A stretch of DNA of 64,000 bases from Coleophoma eucalyptorum. Lineage: Eukaryota > Ascomycota > Leotiomycetes > Helotiales > Dermateaceae. The DNA lies in contig JALRME010000017.1 in the NCBI GenBank assembly GCA_026120035.1, forward strand, positions 868,001 through 932,000. The letters are read 5' to 3'. Numbering within the stretch: position 1 is the first letter of the stretch; the number at the start of each line of letters is the position of its first letter. This document shows, piece by piece, positions 1-10,373 of the stretch. Both the position numbers and the translations under genes were made by a program. The notes under the pieces were generated by a model that saw only the letters and a list, made by a program, of their open reading frames with translations, ran no database searches and was not told the DNA's origin.

Positions 1-551
1 AAAGCTTTGCCCCCATATGGTCCACTTTCTGAGCTTTTGTGGATATCCCTCAGTAAGAATCGGCCTGATAGCCTCGCAATCTCGGACAATGTTGTCTGCC
101 CGAAATAGTGTGAGGAACTCAGCTTGTTGTTGGGCATTGCCTACAAGCGCCAATGTTTCAGCAGTGATTGGATCACTGAGACCGGTGCCCCTCTGGTCCA
201 TATACAAGACTTGGTAACCTCGATCTAAGAATTTTTGAGTTACAGCCTGCTTTTCAGGAGGCTGACAATTCTTTCCCGGCCCTCCTTGAAGCCAAACAAG
301 CCATGGCTTAGGCGGGTTCTCATCCAAATATTCTCCTGGGTTGGTTGGTGGCACACGTCTAGTGACACTACGTGCAAATAGACCTATAGTACCTCGAGAG
401 AGATCTGCATGGTCGAGGGGTACACGAAAGAAAATTTCGGACACTTCGAGTTTCCCTAAGTGGAAATGATTAATGAGAATGGACGTTGCCTCGATAACGA
501 TGATAACTAACCTGGCATTATGTGTGATTTCTGACTCACGAGGGTCGCCAT
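1..551 (-). CDS. Proline iminopeptidase (peptidase S33, alpha/beta hydrolase), N-terminal part, cut by window edge
   Basis: The minus-strand ATG at 551 opens a short exon (512-551). An intron at 456-511 (GTTAGT...TTAG) joins it in frame to exon 2, which runs off the window at base 1. The protein reads MATLVSQKSHIMPG, then a region ending in RVPLDHAD, then WLVWLQGGPG and VLYMDQRGTGLSD. These are the oxyanion-hole HGGPG-like loop and the DQRGTG motif of S33 prolyl aminopeptidases, cytosolic enzymes that remove N-terminal proline from peptides. The nucleophile elbow begins at the very edge (WTIWGQSF, where GQSFGG is expected). Catalytic Asp and His lie outside the window. Family assignment is firm; exact substrate is not shown. 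Confidence 0.88.
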
Positions 552-842
552 GATTGATGTTATTTACGACTGGTTATTCCGTCACTCGGTTTGTGGAAAA
601 TACGAATTAAGATTATAAGTATATATATTAGTCGGTCATTTATAAAGCCAGCTAGCGAAGCTAACGTAGGAGTTGCCAATCCGTGATTATGTAATATCGG
701 ATTTGACCCTCCGAGCCATGTGCAGTGATCACCGCTTGTAAAGCGCTTGCCCAGCAGTGTTGCATAACTTGCCAATAAGTTTTTTATAAACATCTGAACT
801 TTAATACAATTCCTCGCCTTTTGATAGTTTTCTTCGGCAGAA

Positions 843-2138
843 ATGCAGCGCAGTATAAACGGCGACGGCGTCTTGCAAGACAAAAACTTATGGCTAAAAG
901 AGGAAACTGCTGCTTTTGATTTTCGTGGTATGTAACCAGCTATTATGATATTTTCCTATGCTTTCATTTCTGATTCATATTAGGCGATGTTCGTACTACT
1001 CCCACGGCAGAGATGCTGGAGGCTGTGACTTCTACCAGCATGGGTGATGGGGTTGAAGGGACTGATCCAACAACAAATATTCTCCAAGATTACATGGCCG
1101 AAATTACATCTCATGAAGCGGCTTTATTTGTGCTTTCTGGTACAATGGGAAACATCCTTGCCCTAAGAAGCCACCTTGAGCGCCCGCCTTATGGCATACT
1201 CAGCGATTCGCGTGCTCATTTCTTCTCACTGGAAGCTGGAGGTACAGTATTTCTCACAGGAGCAACTCCACAGCCTGTTGTGCCTTCAAACGGACTTTAT
1301 CTGAGTCTCAAGGATGTTAAGAAGCATGTGACTATTGATGATGGCATCCAAACGCACAGCATTCCTACGCGTGTCATTGTACTTGAGAATACACTTCGAG
1401 GCATTATGACACCTTTTGAGGAAGCAAAGAAAATCAGCGACTTTGCACGCCAAAACGGTATTACTCTTCATCTCGATGGGGCACGATTATGGGAAGCCGT
1501 AGTAGCTACCACAGAATCAACCAGTGACTATATACTCAATCTAAAGCTATATTGTCAACTGTTTGATTCTGTAACTTTGTGCTTTTCGAAAGGACTCGGG
1601 GCCCCCGTCGGTGCGATATTGGTTGGGAGTAAATCATTCATTCGTCAGGCTACTTGGTTGAGACGGAGTATAGGAGGTAGCATACGCCAGCCAGGTCTTC
1701 TAACAGCCTGTGCGCATGTAGCAGTCAAGACAACTTTTCAAGGAGGCCTTTTGAAACGCTCACATGAGATAGCGGAGGATATTGCCACTTTCTGGCAAGA
1801 AAGGTGCAACGGGCGGCTGGTATTTCCCACCATGACGAATATGGTGTGGTTAGATTTCTCCGGTCAAGATTTCACATTGGAAGATCTGCGTCGCGAGGCA
1901 AAAGAAAGAGGTGTGACTGTATTTCGAGAACGGCTAGTTGTTCATTACCGTACGCTTGCACTCTACCCTAAAGCTCCACAACAGAAGCTTTCCATAAGTC
2001 TAATTCAAGGAAAAACACTGACTTGATTTAATAGAGATTTCTACAGCCGCAGCACAGGCGCTTAAGACCATTTTGCTTGAACTCTCGCAAAGAAGTAAAT
2101 TGCCAACTCTTAGGGAGTCTGTCCCACTGAAAAGATAG
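843..2138 (+). CDS. Low-specificity L-threonine aldolase (PLP enzyme)
   Basis: Three exons: 843-927, 984-1949, 2035-2138. Both introns are GT-AG and keep the frame. The joined start FDFRGDVRTTPTAEML is the usual N-terminus of eukaryotic threonine aldolases. Family features follow: the glycine-rich LSGTMGN segment, HLDGARLWEA (PLP-pyridine Asp and ring contacts) and FSKGLGAPVGA, whose Lys should form the Schiff base with PLP. The last exon restores the C-terminus, VVHYQ followed by ISTAAAQALKTILLEL; reading through intron 2 would instead end early at 2026. The enzyme splits L-threonine/allo-threonine into glycine and acetaldehyde. Length about 384 residues fits the family. It is divergent from the proline iminopeptidase upstream. 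Confidence 0.92.
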
Positions 2139-2737
2139 AAAATAATTATGTAGAGGGGATGGGCGCATAGGTTGTCGTGAAACGAAAGTCAATTTAGTAA
2201 AGTTCTATTCTGAAATTAAATAATGAACATCGCTCTATCATAAGATATTTAATTTTTCCATAAGTGTGAGTCGATTTCTGAATATTATTTATTTCAATCA
2301 CCTGTATGTAGAAAGTAAGTCCCGTTTTGATGAGTAGACGTAGACGCAACTTCAGACCTTACATCAAAAACCTACGTCGTGCTTTTGATTTGAGCATAGT
2401 AAGATATGTCCCAAATGTCAAAATCCGTCACCCACGACCTTAATCTATCCTATAGTCTTTAGATAATGTAGCAGCACTTTCAGAGTATGGCAACAATCAA
2501 ATGGAAACAACATCTGGAAAGTTTTTTCACTTGAATCCATTTTTGCTATCGTACCGGAAATTCAACAGAGCTGCTGAGTTACTGGCTAGATTGAGGAACA
2601 TACCTCCTAGACTTGATATCGGTTATTAGCGAAGACATTTGTTTATTAGATGTAAATAATTCGAATAAAAGGTGTATAGGATTGCATGATTATCGCATTT
2701 TAAGAGGTGGTTGTAGGATAATAAGGCTCGTGCCGAA
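2139..2737. other. Convergent intergenic stretch
   Basis: AT-rich DNA between the 3' ends of the threonine aldolase and sugar transporter genes. I see no gene, tRNA or repeat; it should hold the two 3' untranslated regions. Confidence 0.5.
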
Positions 2738-4637
2738 TCAACCAGACTTCCCTGTGGTTTCAACTTCTGCCAACTCCCGGCCTTTATCATGCAGGTGCAT
2801 CAAGTCTTTCTCTCTTAGGTAGGATTCAAGCTCCTTCCTCTGCTCATCGGTCGCATCGTTCACATGTACAGCTACATCATCTCCAAACCGCTGCGCTATC
2901 TCCTCTAGTGATAGCTGGGCTGTCTCTGGGAAGTAAAAGTAGACTATAGGGATGAAGACGATACACCAACAGATAATCACTAAATAGTATTTCCAACCCA
3001 CGTGGACGATCCCAATGGGTGCGGTCTGTAGCAAAATGATTGTTGCTGCGAACTGCCCGAAAAGCGAGAAGCCCATGCCAATAGGTCGGATTTCAGTGGG
3101 GAAAATCTCGGATACGTAGAGATACATAGTTGTATCACAGAACGTACTGTGTAGTAGAATGATTATTAGCGAGACCATCGAAGATTTTAAAAAGCCGAAA
3201 GACTTGGTAGGGTAAGAAAACTTATATACCCTTGGAACGCTAAATAAGCAAAAACGAAAAATATGCCCATCCCATTTCCTGCTTTGTTTGTGGTTCCACT
3301 AAATTGGGCAATCATTGCAGCGAGTAACGATGTTGTGAGCAAACATCCCACCAATCCTAGGATGAACATTCCCCGACGAGAATTCCACTTGTCATGTAGC
3401 CAGGCTCCGAATGGGTTATAGAAAAGGCCTACGAGGAGCCGGGAGTTAGTATAAAGGTGCAGAGAAGTGCGTGCGTACTCACCAGCAGTAGTGAGCCAAA
3501 GAGCCGAGAGGAGCAACGGCATATAACCTGTCTGACCAAGATTCGTATACAAAATGACTGAATAATTGTTCTGCTTCATATTAGCGGTGTACTTGTGCCT
3601 CCCAAGCTAAATCTGGCTTACAATCACCAAAGGCCCCGCAAACTCAGCGCCCCACTGAGTCAAGAATCCGACAATCATTCTCTTGCGATAGCTCTTCTTC
3701 TTCCATACAGCAACCCAAACACTCATATTGAGCGCGGCGAGCTTCTCCCGGTCCAGCTTGAGCTGCTCTTGCGTCTGATAGAACTCTTCTTTCGCAGTAA
3801 TGTCTTCCGGATCATTTGGTGAGGCTCTCAGAGTCTTAAGAATAGTCCAGGCTTCATCGTTTTGGCCTTTAGACAAAAGCCAGCGTGGCGATCGAGGAAT
3901 CCGAATCGACGCAATGAGCAGAATGAGCGCAGGCAAGCACTGCATACAAAGGGGAAATCTCCAGGCGAACGATGAGCTTTTCGCGGTTGCAAAATAGCAA
4001 GCAAACCCTAGCCAGCTCGATAGCATGTACCCGAAGACGAGGAAGATCGCGTGATGACCCACAAGCCAACCTCGAGATGCCGGATGGGAAAGTTCGGACA
4101 TGTACATGGGGCAGACGGTGACTAGGATACCAATACCGAGGCCAGAAATAACCCTACCTACTTGGAACATACTGAAATAGATGTTAGTCTTGTAGAGAAA
4201 ATATTTCTTTTCGAGGCGTCTCCGCAACTTACGCAAGCGCAGCAGCTCCGCCTTGAAAAGCACCACCTATCACAGCTAATAACGCTCCAATCTGAATGCT
4301 CTTCTTCCTCCCAAGAGCAGTCGCAGCCCACATGATGAACAAAGTACCAACGGCGCCACCAGCACTAAACAGTCCATTTGCTGTGGAAATAGCATTGGTA
4401 GTAGTCGTAGCATAGCCAGGCTCACCGTCGAGAGGGAGATTAAAGTATGAGTACCAACCAGGCTGACCGATGGTGCTTCCAATGATGGAGGCCGCATAAC
4501 CATAGGTCTGAGTATAACACAGTAAGCACTTACTCAGAGTCCAACGAAAGTAGATGGCTAACCATAGAGCCAAAGGCTACGGCTACCGTTATCAGCCGGT
4601 TGTAGAGGGTCGTTGGGGTAGATTGTAGCTTAGCCAT
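2738..4637 (-). CDS. MFS sugar transporter (SP family)
   Basis: Six exons in minus order: 4563-4637, 4233-4507, 3622-4171, 3483-3570, 3230-3428, 2738-3146. They give 531 residues with every junction in frame. The protein has the sugar-porter signature set: GRKKS after TM2, GRVISGLGIGI at the start of TM4, a PRSPRWLL segment before the large loop, FYNPFGAW in TM7 and the terminal PETAQLSLEEIAQRF, equivalent to PETKGLSLEEI. A plasma-membrane H+/sugar or related polyol/quinate symporter is likely; the substrate cannot be read from sequence. The start is the ATG giving MAKLQSTPTTLYN; in-frame codons upstream do not extend similarity. It is transcribed divergently from the cyclase-family gene. Confidence 0.9.
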
Positions 4638-5410
4638 TATATTTGGGATGGCCGACCAGTTGAAAGATAACCAGTGTAATAACTGCTGTCTCAATAGATA
4701 ATCTAGACAATTGAAGGCGGTGTAGCATGCGAGATGTGCTATGTCGTCAATACGCAAGGGACAATTGACAGTTGAGTAACTATGTTTTAACTGATCAAAC
4801 GCCAGATCTTGGGAAATAGAATCTTTGCTAGTGCTCCCTTGTGCGGGGCTGATCTATCATACTGTGACTAGCCAAGTCTACCTTTCCCATTCAGATGCGA
4901 GATGATGTCGTGGTCCATTCTTGTACTAATGGCAATTTGCCGTGGGAGTCTGTCTTACAAGCCTGCCCCGCTCAAAACTCCGTGATGTTACCATAAGCGA
5001 AGGATACCCACGTAGTCCGGGTTGAGTGCAGGACTGATGTTGAACATTTTGGTCACTGGGCCTTGCTACTGCGAAAACTGACTTGAACGTGTCACACTGT
5101 TGAAATTTCGGAGATGGCTTGCGGGGGATGCGGGGGTTCTTGCTACGATTGCCCTGTTTCAACTGACTGGATATGCTTGATACCTGAATGTCACTTCGGC
5201 TCTGCGGGGTAAAATGTATTGTTCGCCTGGACATGGGATTGATCCCCAGGTTTGCACTATACAGGACTGATCTGTATTATCCGAGGGAAGATCTGTTTGC
5301 AACGAGGAAATCATTCCTTCAGCTCCACATGCTGCTACTCAAGCTCACCATTCCTCAAACTTGCAGCTATTTTCCACCCCCAATTAATTTCAGGAGCGAA
5401 AGTTGTAAAC
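4638..5410. promoter_or_regulatory. Divergent promoter region, sugar transporter / cyclase
   Basis: About 770 bp between two divergent start codons. No convincing ORF; it must contain both promoters. I could not single out a motif. Confidence 0.45.
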
Positions 5411-6448
5411 ATGGACACCAACCCATCAAATCACCCAGAAAGCAATGGCGTTCGCCTCTCTACGCCTTTTGACATTCCCTTCGACGATCTGCCCGATTCA
5501 AAACGAGTCTGGCCCTTCCGACCCGATTCCTACGAAGAGGGACTTGGACGCCTAAACCTTTTAACTCCCGCAGTGGTCGCCGATGCAGCAGCGACCTGTA
5601 TCAAAACTGGAAGGCGGGCCAATCTGTCCTGGGACCTCACTAAGCTCGAAATTGCGAATTTCAATCGCCAATCTGCAAACCACACCATCATACCGCTGAT
5701 GGGCGACATGGCGTTTGACGATACCTATTATTTCAATCCGCAGCAAACATCGCAGTGGGACGGTCTTCGTCACTTTTCTCAGCCCGAGGCCGATGGCCGC
5801 TTGTTCTATGGGGGGACAACCGCCAAGGAGATCCTAGCTCCGGGATCAACCCGCATTGGCATCCAGCATTGGGCGCGGGAAGGCATCTGTGGGCGTGGGG
5901 TTTTACTCGACTACGTGCGATACGCTGACCACCATGGGATTACCTACTCAACCTTTTCCGACCACGCAATCCCCTTAAGCATACTGAAAGACATAGCGCG
6001 TGAACAAAGCGTTACCTTTAGGAAAGGAGATATTTTGTTTGTCCGAATTGGCGTGACGCGGGAATGGGATACCGAGATGACGAGGGCGGATAAGGAGGCA
6101 TACGCGACATCGAAGGCGCCGCAGCATGCTGGCTTGGAAGGCACAGTGGAAATGTTGAGGTTCCTTTGGGACAGTGGGTTTGCTGCTGTAGCCAGCGATG
6201 CTATTTCCTTTGAAGTCTTTCCACCAACCACGCAGTATGCTCGAGACCATGGCGAGGATGTCAGGGGAGTGTTCATGCATGAGTATCTCCTGGCCGGTTG
6301 GGGAATGCCCGTAGGCGAACTATTTGACCTGGAGGCACTGAGTGTAATATGCGAAGAGGAGAAGAGGTGGGACTTTTTTGTAGCAAGCATGCCACTTTGT
6401 ATGCCAGGCGGCGTGAGCAGCACCCCCAACGCGGTTGCGATATTCTAA
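5411..6448 (+). CDS. Cyclase-family (PF04199, kynurenine-formamidase-like) hydrolase
   Basis: Single-exon gene of 345 residues from the ATG at 5411 (AAACATGG context). An upstream in-frame reading from 5252 adds residues unlike the family. It matches the fungal branch of the metal-dependent cyclase family: FPFRPD-type start, WDLTKLEIANFNRQ, SQWDGLRHFSQ (the fungal form of the HxGTHxD metal-site segment), GILFVRIG-like KGDILFVRIG, and EVFPPTTQYA. Such proteins hydrolyse cyclic amides or esters and are common in fungal catabolic and secondary-metabolic neighbourhoods. It sits between a sugar transporter and an SDR plus isopropylmalate dehydrogenase pair. The true substrate is unknown. Confidence 0.85.
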   Translation: MDTNPSNHPESNGVRLSTPFDIPFDDLPDSKRVWPFRPDSYEEGLGRLNLLTPAVVADAAATCIKTGRRANLSWDLTKLEIANFNRQSANHTIIPLMGDMAFDDTYYFNPQQTSQWDGLRHFSQPEADGRLFYGGTTAKEILAPGSTRIGIQHWAREGICGRGVLLDYVRYADHHGITYSTFSDHAIPLSILKDIAREQSVTFRKGDILFVRIGVTREWDTEMTRADKEAYATSKAPQHAGLEGTVEMLRFLWDSGFAAVASDAISFEVFPPTTQYARDHGEDVRGVFMHEYLLAGWGMPVGELFDLEALSVICEEEKRWDFFVASMPLCMPGGVSSTPNAVAIF

Positions 6449-6628
6449 GTGTATATTACCAGTATAGGGTAGAAATCATCATGGGGTGTATCATCATTTT
6501 GGGTACGAGTACGATATATTTAATCCCAGGCAGATTCTAAGCACCTACTATGCCGTCTCCCGTCTCCCGTCCCCATATCTTTTAAGTGCCAAATCGGTTT
6601 TGTAAGAGATCTAGATCTAGCGGAACAT

Positions 6629-7493
6629 TCAAACGCATCGACCGCCGTCGACCTGTGTAGATGGTTAGGATAGCATATACTTTCGCGCAAGTATGAGAAA
6701 GTTGACCTACTTCCAAGTTGACCCCAGTGATGAACTCGGCGTCATCGCTTGCCAGGTATAAACAAGCATTTGCCACGTCCTTTGGATGACAAGGACGTCC
6801 TAAGGGGACAGTTGCAACAAAAGCTGCACGATTCTCCTCAGTGTCTTCCTTTCCTAGGAACAGGTGTGTCCTATAATTGGATTAGCAACCTTCTAGTAAC
6901 CGTACCCGCCTCAATCAAACTTACATTCCAGTACTTCCTACGACGGGACATACCGAATTGAATCGGATTTTTTGCGGTCCGTACTCCACCGCCATTGTCT
7001 TTGTTGCAGTGCTCACGGCAGCTTTCGAGGCGTTATACCATGTGAGATTTGGTCTGGGGCGAAGAGCAGCCGTCGAAGAGATTTGGATAAAGCATCCAGG
7101 TTTCTTCTGATCCAAAAAGTATGGTACAATGACATTTGTCGAAAGATATATCGATTTCACATTGACATTCATGCAGAGGTCAAAATCGTCGTCCGTCACC
7201 TGAGTAGTAGGTTTGTTGCTGTAGGTTGCGCCGGCATTGTTGATGACGATGTCGGGTCCTCCGTAGGTATCAATTGTTTTGTGCAATAAAGCTTTCCAAG
7301 CGTCTCTCTTCGTGACATCTGCCACGATAAATGCACAACCCAGTTCTTGTGCTACCTTTTCACCATTATCTTTGGAGAGATCAGCCATGACCACTTTCGC
7401 GCCTTCGGCAACGAATCTGGTCACGATTGCCAGCCCGAAGCCTGAAGCTCCACCCGTGATAATGGCTACCTTTCCCTTGAGTCTTTCGGACAT
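6629..7493 (-). CDS. Short-chain dehydrogenase/reductase (SDR)
   Basis: Three exons: 6925-7493, 6711-6870, 6629-6652, giving 250 residues. The classical SDR layout is present: TGGASGFG nucleotide-binding loop near residues 14-21, INNAG after beta-4, an ISSTAA serine and the YNASK catalytic Tyr-Lys pair, then FNSVCPVVGSTGM. The second and third exons supply the standard ending, ITGVNLEVDGGRCV, which supports the short last exon of only 24 bases. ADLSKDNGE after beta-2 (acidic Asp) suggests NAD preference. Likely oxidises or reduces a small alcohol/ketone. Its promoter is shared with the isopropylmalate dehydrogenase, 409 bp away on the other strand. Confidence 0.9.
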
Positions 7494-7902
7494 GGTGATG
7501 CTTTGACGAAACTGATATCATCCAAATCATGGAATGTGTGAGGCGAGCAGTTATGATTGAAGGTGGCGGCAGTTTGAGTACCCCGCTTACCCCACGCCCC
7601 CGCTCCGGTATCCGGCTCTTAAGTCGCCAAAAACATTGATTGACCAGTGAAATAATCAGGTCAGGTTAAAGATTTCCACCAGTTTAAACCCATCGTCACT
7701 TCGGACTCCAGGCTTGGGCTTTCCACTCTCGGAATATCGACAAGGGCTTTTGACCATCATATCACGAAGACTCTGTCAACCTTACCAGGCGAAAAGAGGT
7801 TATCACGGCTGTACTACCTCGATGAGTAGCGAACCATTGCAGCTTCATACGTCGTAAACCCCAACTTTTCTCCTGGCAAGATCATCTTACTTCATCTTCG
7901 CG
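7494..7902. promoter_or_regulatory. Divergent promoter, SDR / isopropylmalate dehydrogenase
   Basis: 409 bp between divergent starts. It includes a GC-rich patch near 7580-7620 with the palindrome described separately. No ORF of interest. Confidence 0.5.
7605..7615. promoter_or_regulatory. Leu3-like palindrome CCGGTATCCGG
   Basis: The 11-base sequence CCGG-TAT-CCGG lies about 290 bp upstream of the LEU2-type gene. Yeast Leu3 binds CCGG-N2-CCGG; here the spacer is three bases. Seen directly; binding by a Leu3 homologue is inference, and the one-base longer spacer may matter. Confidence 0.35.
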
Positions 7903-9132
7903 ATGACAATGGGTTCAAAGTCCGTGAAAGGCAAAATTCTTGTCCTACCGGGTGACCATGCTGGACCCGAGGTAATGGCAGAGGCCTTGAGAGTCCTCCG
8001 CGTCATAGAAGAGAGTCGAGATATACGTTTTGAGATATCACAAGATATTGCTGGTGGCTGCAGTATTGATAAATATGGAAAGCCTGTCACTACCGTCGTC
8101 TTGGAGAAGGCTAAGCAGAGTGATGCGGTACTTTTCGGCAGCGTTGGGGGACCCGAATGGTAAGTCAGGCGTGTGGGAACTATACTTAGTGTCCTAAATA
8201 CACCTGGCTGACACGTTTCTATATATAGGGGAACGGCTCAGCCTAGTCCAGAATATGGACTTTTGCAGCTCCGGCAACATCTCGATGCTTTTGCAAACAT
8301 CCGACCCTGCAGCTTCATCTCCCAGTCTTTGGTTGAGCGATCGCCCCTAAAGCCGGACATTGTCAAAGACACAAACTTCATCGTCGTCCGGGAAAACTGT
8401 GGTGGTGCATACTTCGGTGCTAAGGTAGAAGAAGAAGATCTCGGTTCGGACTTGTGGGAATACCAACGGTCCGAAATCGAACGCTGTGCTCGAGTATCAG
8501 CGGCATTGGCCGTACATCTTGGTCGCGATGGTAAAGGCGGCGGAGGTCCTGCGGTAGTGTGGAGCTCAGACAAGGCGAATGTGTTGGCTAGTGGGAGGAT
8601 TTGGAGGAAAGTCACGACGCAGATTTTCGAAAAGGAGTTTCCCACCATTGAGTTAAAGCATCAGTTGGCGGACAGCATGGCCCTGCTCATGGTTAAGAAC
8701 CCATCTCAGTTCAATGGCATCATCCACACGGACAACACCTTCGGCGATATCCTCTCGGATTTGGCTGGTGGGTTGGTTGGAACCTTGGGTGTCCTCCCGA
8801 GTGCCAGCTTATGCGGTATTCCCAAGGCCGGCGAGAGATGCAATGGCATTTACGAACCCATTCATGGCAGTGCACCTGACATTGCCGGCCAAGGCAAAGT
8901 CAACCCGGTTGCGCAAATTCTGAGTGTAGCGATGATGTTGCGATATTCTTTTGCCCTCACGGACGAAGCTTTCGCCATCGAGCAGGCAGTGCGACAGGTA
9001 GTGGATCCCAAAAGCTTAGGGGGACAGGATATCCGAACCGGTGACTTGGGCGGAACAGCGACCACGAGCCAAGTAGGTGACGCAATTTGTACCACCCTCA
9101 GACGTATTTTGGAGGAAGGTTTGTCGAGGTGA
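7903..9132 (+). CDS. LEU2: 3-isopropylmalate dehydrogenase (leucine pathway, LEU2 type)
   Basis: Exons 7903-8159 and 8229-9132 (intron 8160-8228), 386 residues. Diagnostic segments: KILVLPGDHAGPEV at the N-terminus, SVGGPEWGT across the intron, LRQHLDAFANIRP, VVRENCGGAYFG, SSDKANVLASGRIW (catalytic Lys region), TDNTFGDILSDLAGG (metal-binding Asp residues), GTLGVLPSASL and YEPIHGSAPDIAGQGKVNP. These are features of NAD-dependent beta-decarboxylating dehydrogenases; the APDIAG and VLPSASL forms favour isopropylmalate over isocitrate. It may be the housekeeping enzyme or a paralogue serving a local cluster, since fungi often carry two. An insert DGKGGGGPAV near residue 175 is unusual. Alternative start Met is two codons downstream. 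Confidence 0.9.
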
Positions 9133-9704
9133 GCCGTTACGAATTGGCACTGCAATAGGAACATTTGCCATCACCATTTGAATTGGTAGTGCAACGGCGA
9201 CAATCGTGGCATTACGCGGCGACTGACCAAAAAGAGGGACATCACTTTGGTGGAAGTTCGCAACCGTTCATAACCTTGACCTAACGTACTGTACGCAATA
9301 AACCTTCAATCCCCATTGGCCTATTCTTGATGGCAGTACATCAGGGTCGCGTATGTCGTGGATATGTGAATACGATAAATTCCACAATTACCAAGGATTC
9401 ATGTCACCTGATCGGAGCCATGTGGTGCTCGGTGGGGATGTTTAGCCAACGTGAACTCAATCGGCCGTTCCCGCTAACCCCAGAGTTACCCGGCTTCTAG
9501 TTCAGCGAGCATGCGCCATCGATTCCGCAAACGATACAAGTAAACCGTTGCAAATTTGGTAACTCGTCTCCTTTGCCTAACGGTCGATAAGATAGAGACA
9601 TTCAATGTATATCATGCTGTAAGCCATTGAGTCACGTGAGTTCTGATGGTGATTCAGGGGAGTTAGGTCCACCCTTCGGTTACCAGTGATTTGCTGTTGG
9701 TAAT
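9133..9704. other. Intergenic stretch
   Basis: 572 bp between the LEU2-type gene and the YjjX-type gene, both on the plus strand. No further gene seen; it should hold a 3' region and the next promoter. Confidence 0.45.
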
Positions 9705-10373
9705 ATGTCCTTTTCCGACACCACGCCGCTACACCACTCACTTAGGTCATCTCTGAAAGCCCGCCTCAGCCAAACTCACAGCCTCACAGCCATGGAGTCC
9801 GCAAACACTCAAACTGTAGGTTTCTCAGAGCAAATTGTGGTAGCCTCGAAGAACCCCGTCAAGATTGCCGCAACGCTCGCAGGCTTTCAGGCCATGTTTT
9901 CAGGCAACACCTACGCAGCACACGGCATCAGCGTTCCCTCAGGCGTCCCCGACCAACCCTTTACTGATGCTGAAACTCTCCAAGGCGCCCTCAATCGCGC
10001 CCAGAACGCTCGAGAGCAAGAGCCGCATGCAGATTACTGGATCGGTATTGAAGGCGGTGTCGCCGACATACCTAATCAGACAGCTGGAAGTCTGGAGTCT
10101 TTCGCCTGGGTTGTGGTAATCGATCGCGAGGGGGGCAAGATTGGTAAAGCGCGAACTGCCGCATTTTATCAGCCGCAGGAGGTGGCTAGACTAGTTCGTG
10201 GGGGTATGGAGCTAGGACATGCCGATGACGAGGTGTTCGGGAGAAGTAATTCGAAGCAGGCAAATGGCAGTGTTGGACTTTTGACAGGAGACGTGATGAA
10301 TAGGGAATCCTATTATGTGCAGGCGGTCATCTTGGCGCTAATTCCTATCAAAAATAAGAATTTGACATTTTAA
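9705..10373 (+). CDS. YjjX-type inosine/xanthosine triphosphatase (NTPase, PF01931)
   Basis: Single exon. The first ATG (9705) gives 222 residues; a second ATG at 9792 in better context (GCCATGG) gives 193, closer to the roughly 170-190 of the family, and I prefer it. Motifs: VVASKNPVKIAA at the substrate loop, SGVPDQPFTDAET, GALNRAQNARE, DYWIGIEGGV with the acidic pocket, FAWVVVIDREG, and FGRSNSKQANGSVGLLTGDVMNRESYY at the end. Family members hydrolyse non-canonical purine nucleoside triphosphates (ITP, XTP), a housecleaning role in the cytosol. The extra N-terminal 29 residues, if translated, are Ser/Leu/Arg-rich and could be an organelle-targeting stretch. Confidence 0.88.
   Translation: MSFSDTTPLHHSLRSSLKARLSQTHSLTAMESANTQTVGFSEQIVVASKNPVKIAATLAGFQAMFSGNTYAAHGISVPSGVPDQPFTDAETLQGALNRAQNAREQEPHADYWIGIEGGVADIPNQTAGSLESFAWVVVIDREGGKIGKARTAAFYQPQEVARLVRGGMELGHADDEVFGRSNSKQANGSVGLLTGDVMNRESYYVQAVILALIPIKNKNLTF

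Noticed and set aside
5252..5410. Upstream in-frame extension of the cyclase-family protein
   Set aside because: The added residues have no family similarity, and the ATG at 5411 has good context and fits the usual length.
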